This document shows, piece by piece, positions 1-10,133 of a stretch of DNA of 64,000 bases. The position numbers and the translations under genes are program-made. The stretch is taken from assembly GCA_036429605.1 (NCBI GenBank), contig JAVFKD010000015.1, positions 3,681,421 to 3,745,420 of the forward strand, given 5' to 3'. This DNA is from Cladobotryum mycophilum (lineage: Eukaryota > Ascomycota > Sordariomycetes > Hypocreales > Hypocreaceae). The notes beneath the pieces were generated by a model. That model searched no databases. It was not told the origin of the DNA and worked only from the letters and a program-made list of their open reading frames with translations. The stretch's first letter is position 1; each line of letters starts with the position of its first letter.

Positions 1-1315
1 TCTTTGGTTCTCAGCTTGTTGATACGGCTACCTACACACACGTATTCGCAGTCGATCTGCCTCCCTCACCATACTGCTAATCATCCTACAAGAACTGGCG
101 TCCAACGAACTTTGGATGGTGGCGAAACATCAATTTGGTAGACGACAGGTAGAACATCTCCGGGGCTTCCGGGGTTTCATTTCAGCTTCTCAGCAGCTCT
201 CTACGAGCTCGAGAGAGAGTCATTGGCAATACCTGGTCGGAGGAGAGGCGCGAGAAGCCCCAGATGTATCTCGGTCACTCAATTGGGCATTAGGCTTACC
301 CTTCCTTTGCCGACATTCACCAAACTAATAAGGTGAGTCTGTGATTTGTCTGTTCCGTCAGGTTCATTCTACGTGTATCTTTTTGGAAATTTTGTTTCGG
401 GCAGTTCGTCTGCAAAAAGCGATTTGGCCCATCAGCCTTTGTATGACCGCTTGATCGCGTGCCCCCATGTATTCACAACTTTTCCCTTCTGGGATTCCGC
501 GTCACGATCGCCTGGGCTTTGGCCTCCCCTTATGACAGCGTTATCTCCCGGTAACTATCTGCTAGAGAAGTATCGATGTTGTAACTCGTTTCAGTGCATG
601 TGGTCGACTTCAAGGGGCAAGCCAAGCGACTGCGATGTGTCTCTTTGTAGGCCAAATGAGTGGGCCTGGCTTAAATTGTAATCGCCAGGGACGCTGCTCC
701 TCCAGGTATCTCAGCATGACCTTCTTGAGAAGCTGAGGCACTCAAGATCTTCTCGCCCCGGCACACTGTGAGAAATGCAAGATTTGAAAGCGCGCTTTAC
801 GGTAAAATTGGTCTCGTTTGTTGACATTGACCTGGTTTTGGTAAAGTCCAATAATTACCCGACGTAGAGCATCGACCTGGGGTCCCAGCGGAAGAGAGAT
901 GAATGTACACGTGCATGCGTACACAATGGACAACACACATTGATGCGTCTCGTTTCGGTCTTTACCCGACTCACCGACTGTTGTTGAATTGTTGGTCATG
1001 AATAGTACCGTCAATTCCTTTCTAATTACATTAGCATCAGGAGGCCAGTTCACGGATCGCAAGAGGAACCGACGAGAATGTTTTTGTAATATTATGACCG
1101 TATTGTAACTCGGTCTAACACACCTCGCATGAGTTACCTAAACCCCTCAACTCTCCTTTATTATCCCGACGAATAACATAGCCTTGATATTCTAGTACGT
1201 ATTGAAGTTTGGTAAATGGTTCATAACAAGAGGAGTAATGCAAATGCATGTGTCGTTGCCTAGGGATAAAGTAAGTCAGTAGGATGGTAGATAGGTGATT
1301 TATTATGTTAACAAA
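1..1315. other. intergenic, no recognisable gene
   Basis: Base composition is ordinary up to about 1080 and then grades into AT-rich DNA. The open frames here are short, mostly begin at non-ATG codons, overlap on both strands and resemble nothing I know. I see no gene, tRNA or repeat with confidence. Confidence 0.5.
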
Positions 1316-1504
1316 TTAACGTAGCTTATAACTAATTTTATTTATAGGACAATCATTGCCAAGTATAGCGACTCCACGTTTATTATAGTATGTGTTGATT
1401 ATATTATAATTGGACGTGTTACCAATAATAATATACTTGCAGGCATTTCTAATCGAAGACAGAATTATAGACAAATATAAAATATAAGAAAAAGACTTCG
1501 AGTA
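1316..1504 (-). pseudogene. headless relic of a B-type small secreted Cys-rich protein (B3)
   Basis: On the minus strand an open frame reads a hydrophobic stretch (ILYLSIILSSIRNA), then CKY, then GVAILGNDCPINKIS, and ends at TAA (1318-1316). This lines up with the B2 protein encoded at 28660-28893, which has CKC, then GVTMVGDDCPSNQIS, in the same order and nearly the same spacing. The relic has no ATG: an in-frame TAA lies just upstream (1507-1505). It also lacks the CC and SDC end of the family. The second family Cys and both residues of the first CC pair are Tyr, changes explained by TGT-to-TAT transitions, the kind RIP makes. It is a dead third copy on the outer side of the first gene pair. 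Homology is seen directly; RIP as the cause is inference. Confidence 0.7.
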
Positions 1505-1697
1505 TTAAAGGGTTTTTTTGTTAAAAAATATTAAAATTAAAATTAGAAAATAACTTATAAAATAAAACAATGTTAGTTAAAAATAAAATAAGTAATACTA
1601 TTATAATATTATAGAGTAAAGAGAAAAAACTAAGGCTTTAAATTATATAATAATTTACGAGTATATTATTAATTAAAAAAATTATAATAATTAGAAC

Positions 1698-1698
<1 letters not shown>

Positions 1699-1728
<30 letters not shown>
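1699..1728. repeat. (AAT)n microsatellite
   Basis: About ten tandem AAT units inside the AT-rich block, just upstream of the first LTR-A copy. Confidence 0.9.
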
Positions 1729-1731
<3 letters not shown>

Positions 1732-1763
1732 GAGTTATAGTATTATAATATTATTATATACTA

Positions 1764-2249
1764 TGTAATAACCCGACCCTACGTTTAGGTTATGCACTGA
1801 AAAAGGGGCTTACTTTTAGGAACACTTATGTTTATTATAGCCTAGCACAATCACAGCAGAACCTTAAATAAACTAACTAATTATATTACTAATCTAGCTT
1901 ATCTTTAAAAAATTAGTTTATTAAGTAAGCATAAAATCACTAAGTAAATAAGAAATCATTAAATAAATATAAAATTATTAAATAAATAAAGAATTATTAA
2001 ATAATTAATTTATTCTTATTAAAATAAACCTTATATTTATTTAAATTATAATAAACCTAATTATTATATATATTAATTTATATAAATCTTTTTATATATT
2101 TAATTAATTATTAATATAATTATTTATTATTAATAATCTAATACCTAAACTATAATATATTAAACCTATTGCTTAACCTTACCCTAATCTACTACTAACA
2201 TTAACTACAATCTAGGTTATCCTTATTAGGAAACGCCTGGAACGTTACA
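1764..2249 (-). mobile_element. solo LTR, family LTR-A, with perfect target duplication
   Basis: A 486-bp unit begins TGTAATAACCCGACCC and ends GGAACGTTACA (TG...CA termini). It is flanked by an exact 5-bp direct repeat TACTA (1759-1763 and 2250-2254), the hallmark of LTR integration. The same unit recurs at 4147, 7498, 14093, 16679, 26843 and 27955. No internal coding region is attached, so it is a solo LTR left by recombination. Strand is arbitrary: the orientation starting TGTAACGTTCC is taken as plus. It is C-to-T / G-to-A decayed but is one of the better preserved copies. Confidence 0.9.
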
Positions 2250-2254
2250 TACTA

Positions 2255-2632
2255 ACGCAATAATACCTAGCTTCAAGGGTTTATTTAGCGCTAAAGAGTG
2301 CTAAGAGAGAAAAACCCTAAAAGGGGCGTAATAACCATAGTTAAAGGAGGCCAAGAATTAAAACTATTACTAATTAATACTTACTTATAAGAAAGCTATG
2401 TTATAGCTACTAATTGTTTACTTATTCACTCTCTTATAATTAAAAACTTAATAAGTACATAAATTTAAAAAAGAGCATAAGAATTAAATAATAGAACTAT
2501 TTTATTTAAAATAAAATCCATTATACTATTATAGCATTGTAATTTATACCGCTCTATTATACATAATAGCTATTACGCCTAAGCGTTTATCTAACAAAGC
2601 CCAGTGCTCTAGTGTAAATAGCTATTTGAGTG
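2255..2632. other. AT-rich spacer, no gene seen
   Basis: AT-rich sequence with a few less decayed words (for example around 2262-2350). It may be remnants of older repeats, but I cannot assign it. Confidence 0.4.
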
Positions 2633-2872
2633 TTACAAATGGCAATCAGACACATAATAGCCACGGGGTGTTTCCTCATAACAACACTTGCCAAATTCAT
2701 GCAGCTTCTTACCCATTCTATTTGCAGGGCAATTATTGCTAACTATAGTAACTCCGTAGCTATCGCAGTATTTCTTTATAGGATTATTGTTAGACGTTGT
2801 ATTTGCAAGACATTTACAAGCATTAGTAAAAGAAAACAAAAGTTATAAATAAAAAGTATAATTAAAATTCAT
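2633..2872 (-). pseudogene. B-type small secreted Cys-rich protein, stop codon in signal peptide (B1)
   Basis: The minus-strand ATG at 2872-2870 begins a frame whose first codons (ATGAATTTTAATTATA) are identical to those of the B2 gene at 28660. After nine codons there is an in-frame TAA (2845-2843), and then the frame stays open to the TAA at 2635-2633. The readable part has the signal-peptide end FSFTNA, then CKC, a Cys of the CC pair (KYC), NNCP, KCC and a terminal SDCHL, matching the B2 plan. The stop falls in the hydrophobic signal segment, so secretion as drawn is lost; one of the CC cysteines is also Tyr. It is divergently paired with A1 (3164) across a microsatellite promoter. A TTG start at 2839 after the stop would leave no proper signal peptide. 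It is most likely a recent pseudogene. Confidence 0.75.
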
Positions 2873-3163
<291 letters not shown>

Positions 3164-3427
3164 ATGAACTTTTTTACTATTTCTTATATATTCTTTACTT
3201 TATTTTCATTTACAAAGGCTTGTAAATGTCTTTATAATAATGATAATACTCATTTTCTTGCTCGGACTACTAGTTGTTGTGGTATTGATAGTAATCTTAG
3301 AATACCACTAAAAGACAATGATTGTCCTGCTGTTAAAATAGCAAATCAGTTAAAGAAATTTGCTAATTGTTGCAAAGAGTTTGAAAGCAATGCTCATTCT
3401 GATTGCAAGTTTGGAAAAAAGAAATAA
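3164..3427 (+). CDS. A-type small secreted Cys-rich protein (A1)
   Basis: An 87-aa protein with an N-terminal hydrophobic signal peptide (residues 1-19, cleavage probably after KA), giving a mature chain of about 68 residues with eight cysteines: C20, C22, C38, C39, C54, C69, C70 and C81, i.e. C-x-C ... CC ... C ... CC ... C. The sequence around C54 is DNDCPA, and SDC comes near the end, followed by a basic tail KFGKKK. The ATG is the first in frame and is preceded by aaaa. There is no intron. It is more GC-rich than the surrounding repeats and shows no stop codons, so it seems to have escaped or been selected against RIP damage. The nearest relative is A2 (27631-27861). I recognise no named family; fungal secreted proteins of this type are often effectors, but that is inference. 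Confidence 0.8.
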   Translation: MNFFTISYIFFTLFSFTKACKCLYNNDNTHFLARTTSCCGIDSNLRIPLKDNDCPAVKIANQLKKFANCCKEFESNAHSDCKFGKKK

Positions 3428-4014
3428 GTTTTATATTAAAGCTATATAAGAGCTAATATAAAGGAGATAATAAGAGGTTAAATAATATAAGTTATAGATT
3501 ATAAGGCTTAGAAATATATCACTTATTGTTTTTTAAAAGAGCAATAATTAAATTTATTAGTTTTTAAGATTTCTTTTTCTTTTAAAAGATTATTATTTAT
3601 TTATATTAATTAAATACTTAATTGTTATATATTTATACTATAATTAATAAAGCTTACTTTTTATTAATTAATTACTCCAGAAGTATAATATAACTATAAA
3701 ATATTAATTTCTATTAATAATTTATAATATTATAATTTATTAAAAGCTTTAATTGTATGACTTTATTTACTGATCTGCTGAGAATAAGTTAGCTAATTAG
3801 CCTTGCGGATTGTACTTATAATACGTAACTATAAAAGTCTATAATACATTACTATAATACCTTTTTATATTTATATTAAGAAATTAAATTAGTTATTTAT
3901 AGTAATTAATTATAGCTAGGGTTAAGGTTTTATTGCGACTATAGTTAATGTTATAAGGCATTGAATTATGTTAAAGAAATTTAAGGCACTATAAATATAG
4001 CCCTTGTAGCGGAG
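3428..4014. other. AT-rich spacer, no gene seen
   Basis: Strongly AT-rich DNA downstream of A1 with no open frame of interest. A slightly less decayed patch near 3765-3830 may be an old repeat. Confidence 0.4.
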
Positions 4015-4146
4015 TGTAACGACTTGACCTTATACTTATGTTATCCATAGAAATAGACTTATTTTTAATAATACTAATATAAGCTATTAATTAAAACATA
4101 ACTATAATAAAATCTTAAATAATATAACTAATTATAATTAGCTTAA
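4015..4146 (-). mobile_element. LTR-A copy, first part, split by a younger LTR-A
   Basis: Starts TGTAACGACTTGACC, matching the LTR-A end, and follows the LTR-A consensus for about 130 bp before it is cut by another LTR-A at 4147. The sequence resumes after that insertion at 4592 (both sides carry the target word CTTAA). This gives the relative order: this copy is older than the 4147 copy. Confidence 0.75.
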
Positions 4147-4591
4147 TATAATAACCTGACCTTACACTTATATTATTCATAGAACTAGACCTACTTTTAA
4201 TAATACTTGTATAAACCATTAATTAAAAATATAACTATAATAAAACCCTAGGTAATATAGCTAATTATAATTAGCTTAAATAAGATTAACTTAAGTATAT
4301 TTAATAACTTAAATAAAATTGACTTAATTTATTATAACTATTAGATTATTAATTTATTCCTATTAAAATAAAACCTTATATTTATTTAAATTATAATAAA
4401 CTTAATTATTATATATATTAGCTTATATTTTTTTTATATATTTAATTAGTTATTAATATAATTATTTACTATTAGTAATTTAATACTTGAACTATAATAT
4501 ATTAAATCTATTATTTAACCTTACCCTAATCCACTGTTAATATTAACCACGATCCAGGTTATTTTTATTAGAAAACGCCCGGAATGTCACA
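4147..4591 (-). mobile_element. solo LTR-A nested in an older LTR-A
   Basis: A 445-bp LTR-A beginning TATAATAACCTGACC (TG decayed to TA) and ending GGAATGTCACA. It is bounded by an exact 5-bp duplication CTTAA at 4142-4146 and 4592-4596. The flanks on both sides are the two halves of an older LTR-A. Confidence 0.88.
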
Positions 4592-4694
4592 CTTAAGTAA
4601 AATTAATTTAAATATATTTAATAATTTATATAAAATTAATTTAATTTATTATAATTATTAGATTATTAATTTATTCTTATTAAAATAAAACTTT
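4592..4694 (-). mobile_element. LTR-A copy, second part (continuation of 4015-4146)
   Basis: Follows the LTR-A consensus (TTAATTTATTCTTATTAAAATAAAAC near its end) and then stops where a Copia LTR begins at 4695. It is the continuation of the copy starting at 4015. Confidence 0.6.
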
Positions 4695-5520
4695 TATTAA
4701 AATGAACTAGTTAATACCCTATTAATTAAGTTTTAATAATAAGAAATAATAAGACTATTGTTATTATTATTTTCTAAGCTATTCTGGCTTATTCTTTTAC
4801 TTTTTATATTTTACTTATTTTACTTATATATAATAAATAAATTCTTATCTTTTAATTAGTTTATAAATTAAATTAAATATAATATTTTATTTTAATTTAA
4901 CTTTTTATAGTTTTAATAATTAATTAATTTTATAAGTTTAATTTTATTAAAAATTAATTTATTAAAAAAGCTGTTTTTAAGTTTTTAAAAAAAATTAAAT
5001 AACATAGATACATAGCGAGTAAGACAAATAAATAAGTAAGATAGTTTTATTTTATATACTAAAAGGGCTTTCTTTATAAATTTATAATTTATTCAGGCTA
5101 AGCTTAAAATGGCCTAGACTTTAATATTAGGCTATTTATATAATAAAGATTATACAATAAAATCCTTAAAATTCTTTTACTATTAAAATATACTTAAAAG
5201 CTAAATGATAGTAAAAGAGAGCAAATAAAAGTATTTACTTTTCTATTTTATTATATTATAATAATAATAGAGTTTTAGAGATTTTATTATATAAGCTTTA
5301 TTATATAAATAGCCTAATATAAAGATTTAAGCTATTTTAAGCTTAGCCTAATTAAGTTATAAATTTATGAAAAAAGCCCTTTATTATATAAAATAAAACT
5401 GTTTTACTTACTTATTCGTCTTAGTTGCTATACATTTACGTTAGTTTATATAAGCTATTATTAAATTTAATATTTCTTACTATAAGAAATCTTATATTTA
5501 AAAGATTATAAATATATAAT
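4695..5520 (+). mobile_element. decayed Copia-type solo LTR carrying a MITE
   Basis: Begins TATTAAAATGAACTAG and is the reverse complement of the LTRs of the Copia element at 6037-14092, with which it can be followed through the TAATACCCTATTAATTA and GCTTATTCTTTTAC words. About 85 bp are missing between two repeated CTATTCTAG-like words. The LTR is interrupted at 5000-5443 by a fold-back element and then resumes (GTTTATATAAGCTATTATT at 5444). The right end near 5520 is approximate. Confidence 0.65.
5002..5441. mobile_element. 440-bp fold-back MITE with TA target duplication
   Basis: The two halves are near-perfect reverse complements over about 190-200 bp each: the left begins ACATAGATACATAGCGAGTA and the right, read backwards, ACGTAAATGTATAGCAACTA. 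Inner words such as AGGCTATTTATATAATAAAG occur on both arms in opposite sense. TA dinucleotides flank it (5000-5001 and 5442-5443), and the interrupted Copia LTR continues on each side. It has no coding capacity. Long palindromic arms with a TA duplication suggest a non-autonomous Tc1/mariner-type element; the superfamily is inference. Confidence 0.8.
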
Positions 5521-6028
5521 TAATTAAATAAGTTTTTTTAATTAAATAATTTATAAAATCTTAAACTTAAAAAAAATACTATAAATTAATTATAGAATTT
5601 CTTTAATTAAAAGATAATAATAAAAACTTTAAAAAAAACTTATTTAATATTTTAAAATATTTAAAAAACTTTTTTTAATTAAATATAATAAGTTTATAAG
5701 ATTTTAAAAGTTTTATTAAAAATAAAATAAATTATAAAATAAATTAATTTTTAATTTTTATAATTAATATTTTAAAAGAAACTAAAAATGTAATTATATT
5801 AGCCTATTAGACTAACTATAAGATTAATAAAAAAAATCATTAAATTTAATGCTTTATTTAATCTTTTTTTAAAAAAGAAAATAATTATAAAAAATAATAA
5901 AAGTATTAAAAGAATCTTAAAATTAGAAATAAATTTTTTTTTATTTAATTTTTAATTTAAGTAATATTATAAAAACTAATAATTTTAATTTATTAAGTTT
6001 TTTAAATATTAAAAGTTTTCTAATTTAT
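5521..6028. other. AT-rich repeat debris
   Basis: Extremely AT-rich sequence without open frames, between the Copia solo LTR and the stub of the LTR-A (6029-6031) that hosts the full-length Copia element. The target word TTTAT of that LTR-A lies at 6024-6028. Confidence 0.4.
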
Positions 6029-6036
6029 TATAATAA

Positions 6037-6499
6037 TGTTAAAAGGAAGTAGCCTCTTAGGCATAAAGTTCCTTATAGCAATAAGTAATAAGCTTAGTAA
6101 TAGCTTAATCTAGAAGGCTTAGTTAGTCCTTTTAAAAGCTCAGGGAAGAATAAGTATCTTAATAAGCTAATTCCTAATAAGATTAGGTTTATAGGATTAA
6201 TTAGTTATTAAGGCTAAAAAAGAAAAAGATAAATTAAAATAAGATATTATATTTTGATTTACTAATTAACTAAAAGATAAGAATTTATTTATTATATATA
6301 AGAAATATAAGTAGGGTATAAAAAGTAAAAGAATAAACTAAAATAGCTTATAGAACAATAAAAATAATAGGATTATTATCTTATTATTAGAACCTACTGG
6401 AATAGGCTAGAATAACTTAGAAAACAATAGAAACAATAGTCTTATTGTTTCTTATTATTAGGACCTAATTAATAGGGTATTAACTAGTTTATTTTAATA
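6037..6499 (-). repeat. Copia 3' LTR
   Basis: 463 bp starting TGTTAAAAGGAAGTAGCC on the plus strand and ending ACTAGTTTATTTTAATA. It matches 13611-14092 throughout. Because pol reads on the minus strand, this is the 3' LTR. Confidence 0.85.
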
Positions 6500-6841
6500 C
6501 CCTTTTTACTATTAATATAAGCCTTTTATTTTAGTAGCTAAAAGTAAAGGGAATAGTTAAATAATCTCTAAGGCTAAGAGTTTTATAAAGTTTTTAAATT
6601 TAGCCCTAGTTAATGGCTTGGTTAGACTATTAGTAGTTATTTTAGTAATTCCTAAAAAGGAAATAATAACTAAACCTTCTAGAACTTTTTCTTTTATATA
6701 AATATACTTAATTAAAGTATACTTTATATAATTATATAAAATAAAATCTATAACTATTAAAATAGCTTATTTATTATTATTATATAGGACTATTAAAAGT
6801 TTTATTAGTTTTTTTATTTTTATAAATAAACTAATAATTTA

Positions 6842-7018
6842 TGATATCTTTTTAATAGCTTCTATAATAATTATATATTCTGCCTCTAAGATAAATACAG
6901 CTATAATACTAGTTCTTTTAGCTTTTTAGCTAATAGGTCCCCTTACTAGCTGAATAATATAGCTATAGGTTGATTTAGCGGATATTTTATCCCTTATAAA
7001 ATCACTATTATAATAGCT
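6842..7018 (-). pseudogene. Copia RNase H fragment with a RIP-type stop
   Basis: 59 codons on the minus strand give the classic Copia RNase H core: SDF-I-RDKISAKSTYSY, then GPIS followed by a stop, KAKRTSIIAV and ILEAEYIIIEA. In the family the position of the stop is tryptophan (GPISW); TGG becoming TAA needs two G-to-A steps, as RIP produces. This is the strongest direct proof of the element's class. Confidence 0.85.
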
Positions 7019-7497
7019 AATAGAATCTTGATTATCTAAGCTATTATGGTTAATAGTTAAGCCTTTTGACTAGCTAAGATAGCTAAATAGCTTTAAAGCA
7101 ATTAATAAATGTTCTTTATAAGGGTTCTAGAAGCTTCTAGTAAGGAATTATATAGTAAAAACTATATTTAGTCTAATCTAAGTAACTAAGTAAATAGTTA
7201 TATTAACTATAAGTTAAAATAGTTTAGTATTAGTTTTATTTAGCTTATTAAAAGGCTTAGATAATCCTTAATTAACTAATAAGCTAGGCTATAAAGGAAT
7301 ATAACTTAGTTTTTAATTAACTAAGCTAAAGAACTTTATAGTTTCTTTTATATAATATTTTTAGGCTAATCTAATTATTCTTTTTTTTAATTCTTTAGGA
7401 TTTAAACCCTTAAAAATAAGGCTATTAAGTCTCTATCTTTAATAGTATAAGTCTTATTTATAATTGTTTTTAATTTAATTATTTTAGCTAGATCTAG

Positions 7498-7972
7498 TGT
7501 GACGTTCCGGGCGTTTCCTAATAAGAATAACCTAAATTATAGTTAATATTAGTAGTAAATCAAGGCAAAATCAAGCAATAGGTTTAATATATTATAATTC
7601 AGGTATTAGATTACTAATAGTAAATAATTATATTAATAATTAATTAAATATATAAAAAAAATATAAATTAATATATATAATAATTAAGTTTATTATAATC
7701 TAAATAAATATAAAATTCTATTTTAATAAAAATAAACTAATAATCTAATAATTATAATAGATTAAATTAATCCTATTTAAGTTATTATATATACTTAAAT
7801 TAATCTTATTTAAGCTATTAAATATACTTAAGTTAATCTTATTTAAGTTAATTATAATTAGTTATATTACCCGGGGTTTTATTATGGTTATGTTTTTAAT
7901 TAATAGTTTGCACAGGTGTTATTAAAAATAGGTCTAGTTCTATAGATGACATAAGTGCGTTGGGTTGTTATA
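7498..7972 (+). mobile_element. solo LTR-A inserted in the Copia element
   Basis: 475 bp beginning TGTGACGTTCCGGGCG and ending GGGTTGTTATA. It is flanked by an exact TCTAG duplication (7493-7497, 7973-7977). Copia reverse-transcriptase sequence continues on both sides, so it arrived after the Copia insertion. Confidence 0.9.
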
Positions 7973-10133
7973 TCTAGCCCTATAATAAGATAATTATTAA
8001 TATAAATTATTATAAAAATACCTTTTGTTTTATTATATAGAATAGCTAAATCTAAAGCTAAAGGCTTAAAGCCTAGCTTTTAGCTTAGGCTAATTAAAGC
8101 CTATTACTATTCCCTAGGAGATTACTTTAGCTTATATAGGGTTTTTTAAAGCTAAATAATCTAATTAGTATTTTTTTATAGTCTAATTTAGTTAGTATAG
8201 TTTTAATTTTTATATTAGATTTATTAATATATTTTTAAAAATCTTTTAGAAGTTTTAAGAAAATAGTTTTTTTTAGGATTCCATTTAAAAAGTTTTTATA
8301 AAATTAATTTATTTAATTTTTAGGTTATAAATAGCTATTAAAGTTATTATTAGTCTTTAAATAATAAAAATAATTATAGATATAAAGGTTTTAGAAAAAT
8401 CTAAATCTTTTTATTATATAAAACCCTTAGTCATTAACTTAGCCTTAAATTTAATAATTTTATTATTCTAATTCTTTTTGGCTTTTAAGATTAGTCGGGT
8501 AATAATAGATTTTTTATTTTTAAATAGGTCTTTTTTATTTAAGAAAGTAAATGTATACTACTTAATAAGCTACTTGAATTCCTAGTATATAGCTTTTAGC
8601 TACTTTTTTTTATAGGGATTTTTTAAGGCTTGTTTATAAGTATTAGGTTCTTTTTATATAAAAAAAACCTTAGTTTTAATAGCCTTAGTAAAATAGGCTA
8701 AATTAGTTTTTATAATATTTAGATTTATAGGATTAGATATTATAGAATCTTATAGGGTTATTATATTTTTATTAAAAGATAAAAAATTAGTTTTTTTTAG
8801 ATTTTTTAGGTTATTAGGGGTAAGGGGTATTATAATTATTTAATTAAGTATATTTTTTTAATTAAGAAGATAATTTTTTTTAATACCTGGATTTTTTAAT
8901 TAAAAAGGTTTTAAAATAAAGTAATAGGAATCTATTATTTAAATAGTTAAATAAGGTTAGTTTAAATAACTCTTTTTATAGCAAGGATATATACTAAATA
9001 AATCTTAGTGTTTATTTTTTTTATTAATTTTTCTAATTTAGTTTTAGGGGCTAATTTTAGTCTTTTAGGTTTTTGTTCTTATGGTATAAAAACCTTATAA
9101 TAGGCTTTTAAAATCCGAAAGCTAGAAAAGTCTGGCTTATAGCCTCTAGCTTTAGGATTTAAGTCTTTAGAAAGAGCCTTTATAAGGGTTAAATCCTGAT
9201 TTATAGATGTTATATTATTTATAACCTCTAGGACCCTTAGAATTAGGAAATTCTATAAATAAAAAAGTAATTAGATTATTATTATAATAGTTTAAAGCTG
9301 GTCTAATAGAACCTTAATAGACCTTTTAGTTAGTTTATTTTATTTATAAATATAAAGGCTGTTTATAGTAAAAAAATATTTTTATTCTAAAGTTAATTAT
9401 AAAATAATTTATTTATTTTTATGCTTTTATTATAATAGAATTTTTTAGAGTATTTATTATATAAGTTTTTAAGGTTTTTTAATAAGCTTTTTAATGTTTT
9501 AATTATTAAATCTTTACTTTTATTTACTAAAAAAAAACCTATTTAAATCTTATTTTTTAATTAATAATAAAAAGTTTAATAAAGGCTTTATTATAAGGTA
9601 AAGGTTTAATACTAAAAATATTAGCTTTTAAGATATTTAGTGTAAAAAGTAGGTCTAGAATAGGCTAACTTTTTAGCCTTTTAATTGCTTTTTTTATAAT
9701 AAGTTAAATAATAGAAATCTTTTTTTTAATAGTGTTAAAATTAGGAATACTATTAGTTATTTTAGTTATTTTTTTAAGTAAACTAAGACTAATATAGTCT
9801 AGTCTTTAATACTATAAATAGGCTAGTTTTAGTAGCTTATCTTGGTTTTTAGGCTTTTAATTTGCTAGGAAATCAGGGGTTTCTAAGATTTTTTTATCTA
9901 GAAGCTCTAGGTCTTTTAGATTAGCCTTTTCTTAATTAGGGCTATCTTGAATTTCCTGATTAGGAAATTCCTGATATTTCTTAGCCTTTAATTAGCTAAG
10001 AGCCAGGATTCTAACCTTTATAAAGCTATAAGCTATAGAGGCTAGGTTTGAAAAAGCAGGGGTTTCTTTTCTTTTTAGGGTTAGAAAAAAACTATATTTC
10101 TAGAAATCAAATAATACAATTATATTACTTTTA

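Noticed and set aside
346..681. 111-codon open frame near the left edge
   Set aside because: No ATG start and no recognisable protein; amino-acid use looks like non-coding DNA.
3164..3427. A1 as a hydrophobin
   Set aside because: It has eight cysteines, but in the order C-x-C, CC, C, CC, C, not the hydrophobin order, and it lacks the long hydrophobic loops.
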